Shown piece after piece: positions 1-9,418 of a DNA stretch of 64,000 nucleotides (its first letter is position 1; the number at the start of each line of letters is the position of its first letter). The notes under the pieces are model-generated. The model was not told where the DNA came from and made no database searches. It saw only the letters and a program-made list of their open reading frames with translations. The position numbers were made by a program, and so were the translations under genes. Where the stretch lies: assembly GCA_004764695.1 (NCBI GenBank), contig SMSO01000034.1:637501-701500 (forward strand). Reading direction: 5' to 3'. Source of the DNA: Schizochytrium sp. TIO01 (Eukaryota; Sar; Bigyra; Thraustochytrida; Thraustochytriidae).

Positions 1-2112
1 CAGAATTTACACGAGCTTTCAATATGTCTAGGGATGGTCCCAAGTTCCGTGAATTGCGTTACCAGAAAAGTAGGATTTCGAGCTGCAGCTTTGGTAACGG
101 GAGATGACACTGATTCAGAGTATGTGAAGTCAAGTCGTGATGCGGAGGGTAACTCTAATCATGGAATGTATTTTAGAGTAAATGGTCATATTATTCTTGC
201 GCGGGGGTCTAACGTTATCCCCATGGACAATCAAGAAGGGCGGTATCGTGCAGACGCTCACGCTAAGTTGGTAGAAAACGCAGCATTAGCTCATTTCAAT
301 CTCGTACGGATTTGGGGAGGGGGTGTATTCCTGCCGCGAGTATTTTATGAGACTTGCGATCGTCTTGGTGTTATGGTCTTCCATGATATGATGTATGCTC
401 AACGAGGCCATTCGCCAATTCGTTCTGAAGTACAGGCTCGGGAAATTAGACATCAAGTTCGTCGCCTTTCACATCATCCAAGCATCGTTGTATGGAATAG
501 CTGCAATGAATGTGTTGTAATACCAGATACCCCAACAGCCATATATGCTGACTTTGTTATCAAGCATGTGGTTCGCGAGGATGTTTCCAGAATCGTTTGG
601 CCATCTTGCCCGTCAAATGGCTGGTCTCTTGGAGTACATCGGTTAACATCACTTCCTGTAGACCGGGAGATTGATTTGATCCCTTGGGTAAATACATCTT
701 TCACAATCGAAGTGCATGGACCATATCGTCATGGCACTGGATTTGCAGCAACAAACGGAATCACTAAAATGCAAAGGTTTGCTCCTGATATGCCTATCAC
801 TTTGCCCAATGCCTCAATGGCCGGAGCTGGTCCAAGCACGCCCAATCAGTTTGCGTCAGAATTCGGCACCGTCGTTATGAGCTCTTACGAGTCAATGGCT
901 CCAACGCTAGAACCTTGCCATCATAGTCTCCATGGCGGGAGCTCGCCTGATACATGTACATCTGATATTTATGAAAATCAATGCCAGGGTAACAACACGA
1001 TGGCAGAAAGAAACTACCCGTGTGATAGCCTCATCGAGGCCTATTTTGGCCCGAACTTGAGTTTGGATTCTGTTGGCGAAGCCAAGTTCCGTGCCCAGTT
1101 GTACCTCTGTATGCTTGCTCAAGCTCTAGATATTAAAGCCTCTGTCGAAAAATTTCGGTCTGGAAACAGATTTGGTATTCTTACTTGGCAATTAAATGAA
1201 ATTTGGCCAACCGGAGGTTGGGGATCACTTGAGTACGGCTCTAATATGCAGGGCCAGGTTCTTGGTGGTCGATGGAAGATTCTTCATCATTGGTTTGCAG
1301 AAATGCTCTACAAAGATAGCATGGTGGCATGCGGAAAGGAGGACAAGTGTTACTTTCGCATGGATTACCATTACAGAGAAAAGAAATTTGGGCCTATAAA
1401 TTTGCTTGTTCATGATTTTGACACTCGTACGGGCAATATTTCTGTGCGATATAACCGCACCATTGACAAACCCTCGCCTTCGTTTACTGTGCAGCTTGTG
1501 GATCTCGGTGAGCAAAGTCTATCCTCGTCTAGCAAGAAAGCTAATATGGGAAGCTCTGTCCTCCGCATAGCGTCTTTGGTAGATAGGAAACGGAGACGAA
1601 TCCTTGCACAAAGCGAATCTTTACTTGCCTCTCCTCAAGAACTAGTTGCCGAGATGCAGGCTGATATGGATGTTGCAAGGATGCGCGGCACCTTCCGCAA
1701 TTCATCAAGACCGCTTCACGCAACTGTTTTGCCAGGATTGACAGAGAAAGGAAACTTTCGTATTCAATTAAATGTACAAAAAGAAGTGGAAAATGACAGA
1801 GAGTCGTCTCGTGGGCATGAGAGTGACATTCATCTGTATGTGTATTTGACCACGCTAGCGCAAGGACGTTTTCTCAATAACGGGTTCGCATTTACTCTTT
1901 CAGATGGTCGCCTCCGCTGCTATGCAGCACAGCAGGCAAATGCTGACCTAGAAAATGAAAGTTGCAATCGCCCCAAGGAAGTGGAATTTGAGCCACATCA
2001 AAGTGGCCAGCGAGAATTGCTAAAACAATCCCTGCGCGTGTTGGACTTGCGCCAGGCTGCGACCGAGCTGGATCTGTCTATGATTCGTGATCACGAAGAA
2101 GCTCTGATATAA
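1..2112 (+). CDS. beta-mannosidase, GH2 family (5'-truncated by the window edge)
   Basis: Glycoside hydrolase family 2 beta-mannosidase, which removes terminal beta-mannose from glycans, usually in a lysosome or vacuole. The frame is open to base 1 with no stop, and family members carry an N-terminal sugar-binding jelly-roll of several hundred residues, so the gene starts outside the window; the ATG at 34 is internal. Counting from that ATG, the catalytic TIM barrel begins near residue 45 (RVNGHIILARGSN, then RIWGGG at 92-97). The acid/base pair Asn-Glu is at 158-159 (WNSCNE) and the nucleophile Glu at 276 (FASEFG). A conserved barrel end, TWQLNEIWP, lies near 384-392. The remaining C-terminal 250 residues fit the family's Ig-like domains but are divergent. 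Its last 35 coding bases overlap the lipase gene on the other strand. The family call is firm; substrate specificity is inferred. Confidence 0.92.
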   Translation, partial: QNLHELSICLGMVPSSVNCVTRKVGFRAAALVTGDDTDSEYVKSSRDAEGNSNHGMYFRVNGHIILARGSNVIPMDNQEGRYRADAHAKLVENAALAHFNLVRIWGGGVFLPRVFYETCDRLGVMVFHDMMYAQRGHSPIRSEVQAREIRHQVRRLSHHPSIVVWNSCNECVVIPDTPTAIYADFVIKHVVREDVSRIVWPSCPSNGWSLGVHRLTSLPVDREIDLIPWVNTSFTIEVHGPYRHGTGFAATNGITKMQRFAPDMPITLPNASMAGAGPSTPNQFASEFGTVVMSSYESMAPTLEPCHHSLHGGSSPDTCTSDIYENQCQGNNTMAERNYPCDSLIEAYFGPNLSLDSVGEAKFRAQLYLCMLAQALDIKASVEKFRSGNRFGILTWQLNEIWPTGGWGSLEYGSNMQGQVLGGRWKILHHWFAEMLYKDSMVACGKEDKCYFRMDYHYREKKFGPINLLVHDFDTRTGNISVRYNRTIDKPSPSFTVQLVDLGEQSLSSSSKKANMGSSVLRIASLVDRKRRRILAQSESLLASPQELVAEMQADMDVARMRGTFRNSSRPLHATVLPGLTEKGNFRIQLNVQKEVENDRESSRGHESDIHLYVYLTTLAQGRFLNNGFAFTLSDGRLRCYAAQQANADLENESCNRPKEVEFEPHQSGQRELLKQSLRVLDLRQAATELDLSMIRDHEEALI
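2078..2112. other. antisense overlap of two convergent coding ends
   Basis: The last 11 codons plus stop of the beta-mannosidase frame (plus strand) are complementary to the end of the lipase frame (minus strand, stop at 2078-2080). Both frames are supported by family homology almost to their ends, so both messages must overlap in their 3' parts. Each gene's polyadenylation region therefore lies inside the other gene. Confidence 0.85.
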
Positions 2113-4030
2113 GAGCATCATAACCAGTAATGAGGTGATCGTCAATCATGCTTCGCTGGACATCTACCTCTGAGAAGAAATCGCATGGAACGTAGCTACA
2201 GGAAACTCCCATACCGTCACGGTAGATATGAAGGCAGGTACCAGGAGGGAAAAGAATAGGCTCGGCATAATCCACATTGGGATCTTTGATGCTGGGCGCG
2301 AGATATTTCTCGATCTGATCGTCGGCTTGCTCTATAAATTTGTCAATATTCTTTTCGTCAATCTCGAAGGGAAGCTGCCAACGCAGTTGCTGGATGGCCT
2401 CGCGAACGTCGCGTTTGGCACGATCAGTATAATTAAAGCTCATAACACTATAAGCCAAGTTTGCAATAGTTGCGCCGCTGCTACGGGGAATCACGTCGCT
2501 ATCATTGACTACGGTTGTCACATAGTCTTGGCAACGCTCCGAGAGCTCCCGGCTGAGAAGTGCTGGGCACCCAAAGTTGACCACCTCTATATTTTTAAAG
2601 CCAGCTTTTTTCATTTCAATTGCCGCGATTGTCGCAATACCGGCTCCGAGAGAGTGACCAATGATTTTGAAATTAACTTTACGCTTGGCGGCATCGTGGA
2701 TGTCGTTGATGAGATCCTTGTGGCGCTCACGCAGCCATCGGGCGGAGCGGACAAAACCGGCATGGGCATAGCCGCCCTCGTATTCCTCAGGATCAAGCAT
2801 CGCGTCTGTGAACATGTCGGCAATAGTTTTCGTGCCACGTACAACAATGAGAACTTCTGTGGGTTCAAAAAAACCCTTGCCCTCCTTGATTGCAATGTAG
2901 TGAGCAGGCTTTCCAGGTAGACTTTCCAGGCTAAGGAAAACCATGTCAAAGCCCTTTTCCTCGAGCATTTCCTTAATCTCCTTCTCAGTGTCGAAGTATG
3001 CGGCATCAGCAAAGCCTAGCGCTTCGTGAATCATGCGTACATCGTCAACATCAGCACCAAAGGTAAATCGATGTTTGCGGCGCTTCCACGACGGATTCTT
3101 TCGCTCGTCTTCATACTCGAGGTAGTAGAAGAGGGATGTTGGATTAAAATTGCGGAAGTCGATGTGGCCAAAAGCGTTTTCGAGAGACTCGCGAATGCGG
3201 TCTTGTTCATCCAAGAACAATTTCACCATTTTGGTAAAGCTCTGATTGGACTGAAACGAACCAGCATTGGCCGCCTCACGCGCTTTGCTAATGAGGTCCT
3301 CTAATGCCTCGTCCTTGTTTTTGGACGTCCACCCGGAGCCCATGAGCGAGTTGACGGTGGATGCCATATCCTTTAACTCGCTGATACCCTCAACCCGATC
3401 TTTGATGTAGTCCGACCCATGCTTCACCGTCTTGTTGAACTGCTCAAGAAAGTTAAGTCGATCGTCCTTGCGTTTCGCTTTAGCCTTCTCCCGATCCTCC
3501 TCGGTTCCGCTGGGGCTTGTAACAAAAGCTTTGGTCACCTTATCTTTGATCGAGGAGCCAATGTCCGCAGCTTCTTCGAACCATGCTATAAAAGATGTTC
3601 CGTTTTTCTTTTTGTCATTGTCGTCACCGTTGTCACTCTGAGAAGGTCCTCCAGATTGCATTCTTGCGGGCTGAAATCCGCGAGGGTTGGCCTTATGATC
3701 ACTCAGAGTTGAGAGTGCCGCAAGGCTGCTTGTCACAGCTGCTAGAACCATGGCCTTCCTTGAGAGCCGTGCTTCACGGGGTGGCTGTTGTTGTTGGCTT
3801 TGATGTTGATATTGATTATTAGTTTGCTGTTGCTGCTGCTGCTCAGCCTGGGCCGAGGTCCCTCTCGGAACAGGTCCTCTGCCAAAGGGAGCCTGGTTAC
3901 TCAGGTTTGCTCTTAGCACATGTTGCAGCGTGCGGTCATTCCCGCTGATGCTCCCACGTCCACGTACGCCTCGAGCGTTATTCTTGGCGCGGGCGCTCAG
4001 GCCTAGCTGTCTTCCAGACCACCGCAGCAT
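2078..4030 (-). CDS. class 3 (alpha/beta-hydrolase) lipase, sn1-diacylglycerol-lipase-like
   Basis: Predicted lipase of the fungal lipase 3 family, 650 residues. The nucleophile elbow GHSLGAG puts the catalytic Ser at 460, Asp at 512 (SDVIPR) and His at 632 (DHLITGY). The FPPGTCLHIY stretch at 594-603 resembles the strand before the catalytic His in diacylglycerol-lipase-type enzymes. The first 130 residues are low-complexity: a basic, Arg-rich start without acidic residues that could be an organelle-targeting peptide, a Gln run at 64-82, and a short hydrophobic stretch at 93-108 that could be a single membrane anchor. Residues 150-260 are charged and helical. The start is an ATG with no alternative upstream in frame. 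The gene is convergent with the beta-mannosidase, with 35 bp of coding overlap, and head-to-head with the deacetylase across a 3.3-kb repeat-rich spacer. Family is certain; lipid substrate and location are inferred. Confidence 0.93.
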   Translation of the reverse strand: MLRWSGRQLGLSARAKNNARGVRGRGSISGNDRTLQHVLRANLSNQAPFGRGPVPRGTSAQAEQQQQQQTNNQYQHQSQQQQPPREARLSRKAMVLAAVTSSLAALSTLSDHKANPRGFQPARMQSGGPSQSDNGDDNDKKKNGTSFIAWFEEAADIGSSIKDKVTKAFVTSPSGTEEDREKAKAKRKDDRLNFLEQFNKTVKHGSDYIKDRVEGISELKDMASTVNSLMGSGWTSKNKDEALEDLISKAREAANAGSFQSNQSFTKMVKLFLDEQDRIRESLENAFGHIDFRNFNPTSLFYYLEYEDERKNPSWKRRKHRFTFGADVDDVRMIHEALGFADAAYFDTEKEIKEMLEEKGFDMVFLSLESLPGKPAHYIAIKEGKGFFEPTEVLIVVRGTKTIADMFTDAMLDPEEYEGGYAHAGFVRSARWLRERHKDLINDIHDAAKRKVNFKIIGHSLGAGIATIAAIEMKKAGFKNIEVVNFGCPALLSRELSERCQDYVTTVVNDSDVIPRSSGATIANLAYSVMSFNYTDRAKRDVREAIQQLRWQLPFEIDEKNIDKFIEQADDQIEKYLAPSIKDPNVDYAEPILFPPGTCLHIYRDGMGVSCSYVPCDFFSEVDVQRSMIDDHLITGYDALISELLRDHES

Positions 4031-5235
4031 CGTCAGCTTGTGAGGAGCTTACCTAACCCCCCCTGCTCGATCCCAGCCAGGGCTTTCAGTCAATGCCGCT
4101 GCACGGGTCAGCACCCGACGGTGAGTTTGGGATTTGCTCGCAGGGGCTGCCCTCGCTAGAAGAGCGAGCTCAGTCAGAGAACTTGAAGATCTGAAGTTCT
4201 GAATTCCGTATTTCTTTCTTCAAGTTTTCTTTTCCTTGCTTCTATTCTCATGAGATCTTAGTGCCTACCTACCTACCTACCTACCTACCAATTAGCAGAG
4301 GGTAGACCCTGCTACCTGAAGGCACTCACTCAATCTCTGGAATTCGTCAGCGCCGTCATGGTAGAGCCGCGTTGCTTTCGGTAGGCAGAGCGCTCGCTGT
4401 ATAAGGCTTATACCCAGCTAGCTAGCTAGCTAGCTGGCTGGCTAACTCACTAGCCAGCCGGCCAGCCATCCAAGCAGCCGCTGTTGCGCTCACCTCCGAG
4501 TCCCTTCAAGTTCCACCAGACCAGGAAACTCTCAGCATGCATGCATGCATTCATTCATTCATTCTTTCTAGCTAGCTAGTTCTCTATTTAGGCCCATCGT
4601 GGACGTTCACGTCGATGAAGATGACGATGCGAATTATGCAATTCCAGGGACCTGACTCTGGCTCAAAAGGTGGTTGGTTCTTGGGGTGCGGATTCTCTAG
4701 GGTGTATGTTCCCAGTCTGGAGCGTGAGAGGGAGGAATTTCTTGGAGAAGCGAGTTGACACAAATGTCAGGCGCTGGAGCAGCACCCCTTCGTTGGTCTC
4801 TTTCGATCCTGAGCTCGTGGTGCAAGTCGGGTTGAACTTCGACTGGACCGGGCCGCCCTGGCCTTCAGCTGCTCGAGCTGTTTCTCGATCTTGCAGGTCA
4901 AATGCAGAGCAGGCGCCTGCTGGCTAGGTACTCCGTCCATGCGAGTGTTTCGATGGAACGCAGAGGAAAGCCTCAGAGAGCCTCACGCTCACGAAAGATA
5001 CCCTGCGCCCAGAGACTTGCTTGCATCCATACATCTACGCGTGCATGTACGCACTGGCAAGGTCTTCACTCGCTCACTACTTCGAAGTCCTTCTCTGCTG
5101 GCCGCTCTGGTCGCTCCTCGAGCCAATCCATGGCGAATGCGCACGCGTTGACGAGTGGATGAATGATGAATCAATCAATGGATGAATCATCAATGCATGA
5201 GCCAATGAATCAATCAACGCATAAACGAATGAGCC

Positions 5236-5271
5236 AGTGAGTGAGTGAGTGAGTGAGTGAGTGAGTGAGTG
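5236..5271 (+). repeat. (GTGA)n microsatellite, about 9 units
   Basis: Uninterrupted GTGA units, directly preceded by a looser run of ATGA/ATCA-type words from about 5155. A 4-bp period leaves some frames open, which explains the serine-histidine-leucine-threonine repeat frames read on the minus strand here. They are not genes. Confidence 0.9.
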
Positions 5272-5505
5272 ATCTTGTTCGCACCGACCACACCGACCCG
5301 CCAGCCCTGCGCAGGCCCTCGAGCTGTCTGCTGTCCGCTGCCGCCATGCCTTAAGTCTCTCGCTCCGAGTTCTTCGAGTTTGCTGCCTCTCAAGCTCGAA
5401 CTGCGCTGCGCTGCTTTGGGAGCGCCTCTTTCGAAATGACGATTTGAAATTGCAATGGGAACCCACAAAAGCGAACAAACAGTAAGTAAGTCATACATAA
5501 ATCCA

Positions 5506-5565
5506 TCAATTTGAAATCAATCAATTTGAATTCAATCAATTTGAAATCAATCAATTTGAAACCAA
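5506..5565 (+). repeat. 15-bp tandem repeat, four copies
   Basis: Four consecutive 15-bp units of the form TCAATTTGAAATCAA, differing only at one or two positions (units start at 5506, 5521, 5536 and 5551). Each unit holds the near-palindrome TCAATTTGAA. It lies inside the lipase/deacetylase spacer. No function can be read from it. Confidence 0.9.
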
Positions 5566-7332
5566 TACATACATGGAAAAGGGCGACGAGTGAGCGGTTC
5601 GTCGAGACCTGACCCGGGCCTGCCTGCCTGCCTGCCTGCCTGCCGTGCCTTGGGGCCTGGACTCCCTGGCGGCCAGGGCTCCTTCGATGGGCGACTCACC
5701 GTCAATCGTTGCGGTGGGCCCTTTCTTTCTTTCTTTCTTTGTCCAGGTCCGGCGAGGCTGGAGCATCGATCTTACGACCGCTCGAAGCTCAGAACACTTC
5801 AGGTACAACTTGTAGTGAGGCGTTCTTTGTAAATCATGTTCTACAGCTGCCCATTGCCCAGCTTGGAACGGGTTCCGCGGGAGTTCTGCCGTTGTTCTTG
5901 GCTCGCAACCAGGGAGTCGTCTCCTGATTTTTCCCTCCCTCCCTCCCTCTCTCCACGTGTTGTGAAGGATGACCAGACCCCGTTGGCGGAGAAGTAGGGG
6001 ATAGGGCGCAGGTACAGGGGGTGGAGTTTGGAGTTTATCGGTGCGTAGTCGCAGGGAGGTTACGCCCTTTGGAGCTTGATGCGGCAATATTTGGTAACGA
6101 TTTGAGAATGAAACGTAGGTAAATCTTGAGTCAGGGTCCATTCACAGGTGGCCATCATGAGTCATGATAGTAGCTGGGCAAACGATCTACATCTGGACTC
6201 TAGGCATTCAATCTCTCCAAAATGCATGGTTCGTGTTCGAGCTGTTTATAATTGCAAGACAGCTTTAGAACTTCAGGGTTTTGATGACCTCCTATTGTTG
6301 CTTCTGGTTTTTCCCTTCGCTCAAGCTCTCTCCACATATATGTCTCTCTTGCAACCACTTAAGTTGCTTAGGATGCACTCCCCATGTCAGAAGACCCTGT
6401 GCTCACACTCTGATGTTGATAGTCCCTGTGTTCGCACTGCTAAATATGATTTTATGAAGTATCAGAGTTAAGATGGTTGTCTCTTTCTGATTGATTGGCT
6501 GTTTATGTCTTTTTGAGCTCATTTGTGGGATCAATCTTAACTTGTTACTTCGTCACAAAAGCATAAATGCGAGCATGTCACTGGCAAGGCTAGGAGTATC
6601 GTTACTGGTTCCATTATCATCGACATCGATCATTAACTTTATGGCTGTTAGATTTTTAAGCACGCAGTTCGTATTATGTCCTCTGCAAGTATTAAAGGTA
6701 CTTAGTATCCGCAAATATTACTATGTGTTGTTGCTAGGCACTTCCTAAAGTCCAAAGCAGACTACCTACTAGTAAAAGTAGCTTATTACTAACATTCGTA
6801 GTAGTAGGTATTTACCTCTAGAGTAACCCTGTATAAGATGTAGGTGGTCCTAGTTTCTCTCTCCTTTCGTCTTTACATTTTCTTCCTGCGAATTCACAAC
6901 ACTCTAAAATATTTGCTTCTTCACTTGCAGAAAAACTAAGTCGTAAGAAATGCTCCTTGCTCCTGGCAATTTTTATGTTCAATTGCCCATCCACATTATG
7001 TAATCGCAAAGAGCAAGTTTAAGTCGACGCCGAAGTCACTCGGGCACTGTTTTGAGTCCATCTTTTTTGTTGATAAGTAGTAATGGCTTAGTACCTAATA
7101 CAGAGGTATTTATTTTACTATCTCGTCATAATGTAATAATAAGGAAAGTCACTCTATTTTGTCTCCATAGACAGGTCAAATCGGAAAAAGTCAATCGTGT
7201 CCTCCTTGTGCGCTCGTGCGTTTGACGCTTGTGCGTGAAGACGAGCGCCTGTGGAGGATCTTCTGCAGTATATCTATATTCTTTCTGCTCTGACATCTTC
7301 CTCATAGAGCATCTACCTCGTCTTTGCTTCTC

Positions 7333-8553
7333 ATGGGGCCCAAGGTGGCCTACGTGTACGATGAATCCTTCGGGTATCATCACTATGGCCCCGGGCATCC
7401 TATGAAGCCCGCTCGGATCATGCTCGCACATAATCTTGTGCTCACATACGGTCTCCACCGCAAAATGGAGTGCTTCCGCCCTCACCGCGCATCTGCCGGC
7501 GAGCTCATGCAATACCACTCGCCCGAGTATATCGACTTCATCCGCCGCGCGAGCCCAAGCACTGCGAAGGCCCTTGCAAACGAAGCACAAAAATTCAACC
7601 TTGGTGAGGGCACTGATTGCCCAATCTTCAACGACATGTTCGACTTCTGCTCGATGTACGCTGGAGGGTCCCTGGACGGCGCTGTGCGGCTTAATCATGG
7701 ACTCTCAGATATTTGCATCAACTGGCCAGGCGGCTTGCATCACGCTAAGAAGACCGAGGGTAGCGGATTCTGCTATGTGAATGACATCGTGCTAGCCATC
7801 TTGGAGATGCTCAAATTTCACCCCAGAGTTCTCTATATTGATATCGATATTCACCATGGAGATGGAGTTGAGGAGGCCTTCTATCTCACGGATCGTGTTA
7901 TGACATGCTCATTTCATAGGTTTGGTGACTTCTTCCCAGGAACTGGAGAGCTCACTGATACTGGAGGAGGTAAGGGTGCAGGGTACTGTGTGAACTTTCC
8001 GCTTAAAGAAGGAATCACGGACGATGATTTCGCTAAAATCTTCAAACCTGTTATTCAGAGGATCATGGAAATTTATAGACCGGGAGCAGTTGTGTTGCAG
8101 TGCGGAGCTGACTCCTTAACAGGAGATCGACTTGGATGCTTTAATCTCACAGTAAATGGACATGCGGAGTGCGTACGATTCGTCAAGAGCTTTGGAATCC
8201 CGCTGCTACTAGTAGGAGGAGGAGGATACACTGTGAATAATGTCGCACGTTGCTGGGCGTATGAAACAGCAGTTGCTGTTGGAGAGGACAAGGATCTCGA
8301 TGCAGACATCCCTGCGCATGAGTTCTCAAACTATTTTGCACCCAGCCACAGAATCCATTTAAACCCAAAGCCGTCTCTGCAAAACATGAATACAAAGGAG
8401 TACCTTGAAAAGTACAAAAATATTATTCTGCAGAACCTTCAGGACCTTCAAGGAGCACCGTCCGTAGCCATGCAGGAGCTGCCTCCAGAAGCCTTTCTCG
8501 AGAACCCAGAGGCCGCAGGAGTCACAGTAAAACCCTCCTCCCTCCTTTCATGA
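7333..8553 (+). CDS. class I histone deacetylase (RPD3/HDAC1-3 type)
   Basis: Zinc-dependent lysine deacetylase that removes acetyl groups from histone tails, usually within nuclear co-repressor complexes; 406 residues. The class I core spans nearly the whole protein. The charge-relay pair is His136-His137 (GGLHHAKK). Zinc ligands are Asp172 and His174 (DIDIHHGDG) and Asp260 (QCGADSLTGDRLG). The transition-state Tyr is at 299 (GGGGYT). Lys25 in HPMKP and Arg266 match residues that bind inositol phosphate at the HDAC-corepressor interface of animal class I enzymes. The start is the ATG of MGPKVAYVYD; the frame is open only nine bases further, to a TTG. The tail after residue 375 is short and lacks the long acidic extension of many RPD3 proteins, so the size is nearer HDAC3/HDAC8. 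A TATA-like stretch (AGTATATCTATATT) lies at about 7266-7279. The paralogue assignment is open. Confidence 0.97.
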   Translation: MGPKVAYVYDESFGYHHYGPGHPMKPARIMLAHNLVLTYGLHRKMECFRPHRASAGELMQYHSPEYIDFIRRASPSTAKALANEAQKFNLGEGTDCPIFNDMFDFCSMYAGGSLDGAVRLNHGLSDICINWPGGLHHAKKTEGSGFCYVNDIVLAILEMLKFHPRVLYIDIDIHHGDGVEEAFYLTDRVMTCSFHRFGDFFPGTGELTDTGGGKGAGYCVNFPLKEGITDDDFAKIFKPVIQRIMEIYRPGAVVLQCGADSLTGDRLGCFNLTVNGHAECVRFVKSFGIPLLLVGGGGYTVNNVARCWAYETAVAVGEDKDLDADIPAHEFSNYFAPSHRIHLNPKPSLQNMNTKEYLEKYKNIILQNLQDLQGAPSVAMQELPPEAFLENPEAAGVTVKPSSLLS

Positions 8554-9418
8554 CGATTGCCTCAGTCTCAGCCTCTACTCACCTGCGGCATACTACAGTC
8601 TGTCAAAATTAAAAGTATACATTTCACTTAAACAGCGACAAAGAGGCCACCTTTGACTCAGAACTGCACAAATAAAAATAAAACATAACATCACAACACA
8701 ACACAACACAACACGACGCACACATCAACAATTCGCACACATCAAGACAAAGTAAACTATTGTCTTTAGAAAATACCACCACGGCTTTTGTAGTATGACT
8801 ATCTTTCTTCTCTATTTCTCTTTTAGTGTCAGCCCCTTTCGTTTCACATTATATAATTGAAGGCGCCATGCAGTTCTTACCAAAGAAAAACTCTTTAACC
8901 ATTTACGTATAAACAAATTGGAAACGAAATCTTATCATTTCTCGATGTGACCAACCAGAGCTTGCTCTTACTTCAACAGTTCTTCTGCATATGCTTTATT
9001 AACAAAACTACTCGTATACAATATGGAGGAACAAAAACAGCGTTCTAATTCAGATAGGCAGCATTATAACCTGCTACTTTTTCAAGACATACGTTCAGTG
9101 ATTAGATGTCCTACTTGTGTTGTGAAGATGTAAGGAGTGTCTGTTCACAAAAAGAAGCAAGCGCTTCATAAAATAGAATAACAAAATGAAATCCATGATC
9201 TCTTTTTCTATCATACTGATATGACCAACCTGGCAAACTTTACTTCGAGGCGCATTGATGCTATTGCCGTAGAATCAGCTAGACCGGAACACAAACATCA
9301 GAAGACTGATCGTAAAGCAAATATTGATGACTGCTTATTTTATGATAACATTGTTGTCAAAGGGACTAACGTCACACAAAGGTCTTTGAGGAAGGGCAAG
9401 AAGGCTATGCTGCAATGG
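8554..9418. other. convergent intergenic region, no gene seen
   Basis: AT-rich spacer between the 3' ends of the deacetylase and the dynein docking gene. It contains a short ACAAC/ACACA-rich stretch near 8692-8715 and A/T runs suited to polyadenylation. No family-like frame is present on either strand. Confidence 0.6.

Larger units (their letters stand above)
4031..7332. other. head-to-head spacer rich in tetranucleotide repeats
   Basis: No credible gene. This 3.3-kb spacer lies between the 5' ends of the lipase and deacetylase genes. It carries many short arrays of different 4-bp motifs: CTAC (about 4264-4289), AGCT/GGCT (4416-4446), GCAT then CATT (4535-4565), GTGA (5236-5271), TGCC (5618-5644), TTTC (5722-5741) and CCCT (5933-5952), plus one 15-bp tandem repeat. 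Open frames here are repeat translations or lack an ATG. The last 1.2 kb, from about 6150, is more AT-rich and repeat-free and probably holds the deacetylase promoter. Confidence 0.7.

Noticed and set aside
1225-1515. Antisense frames inside the beta-mannosidase and other genes
   Set aside because: They overlap strongly supported coding sequence and match nothing; complementary-strand shadows.
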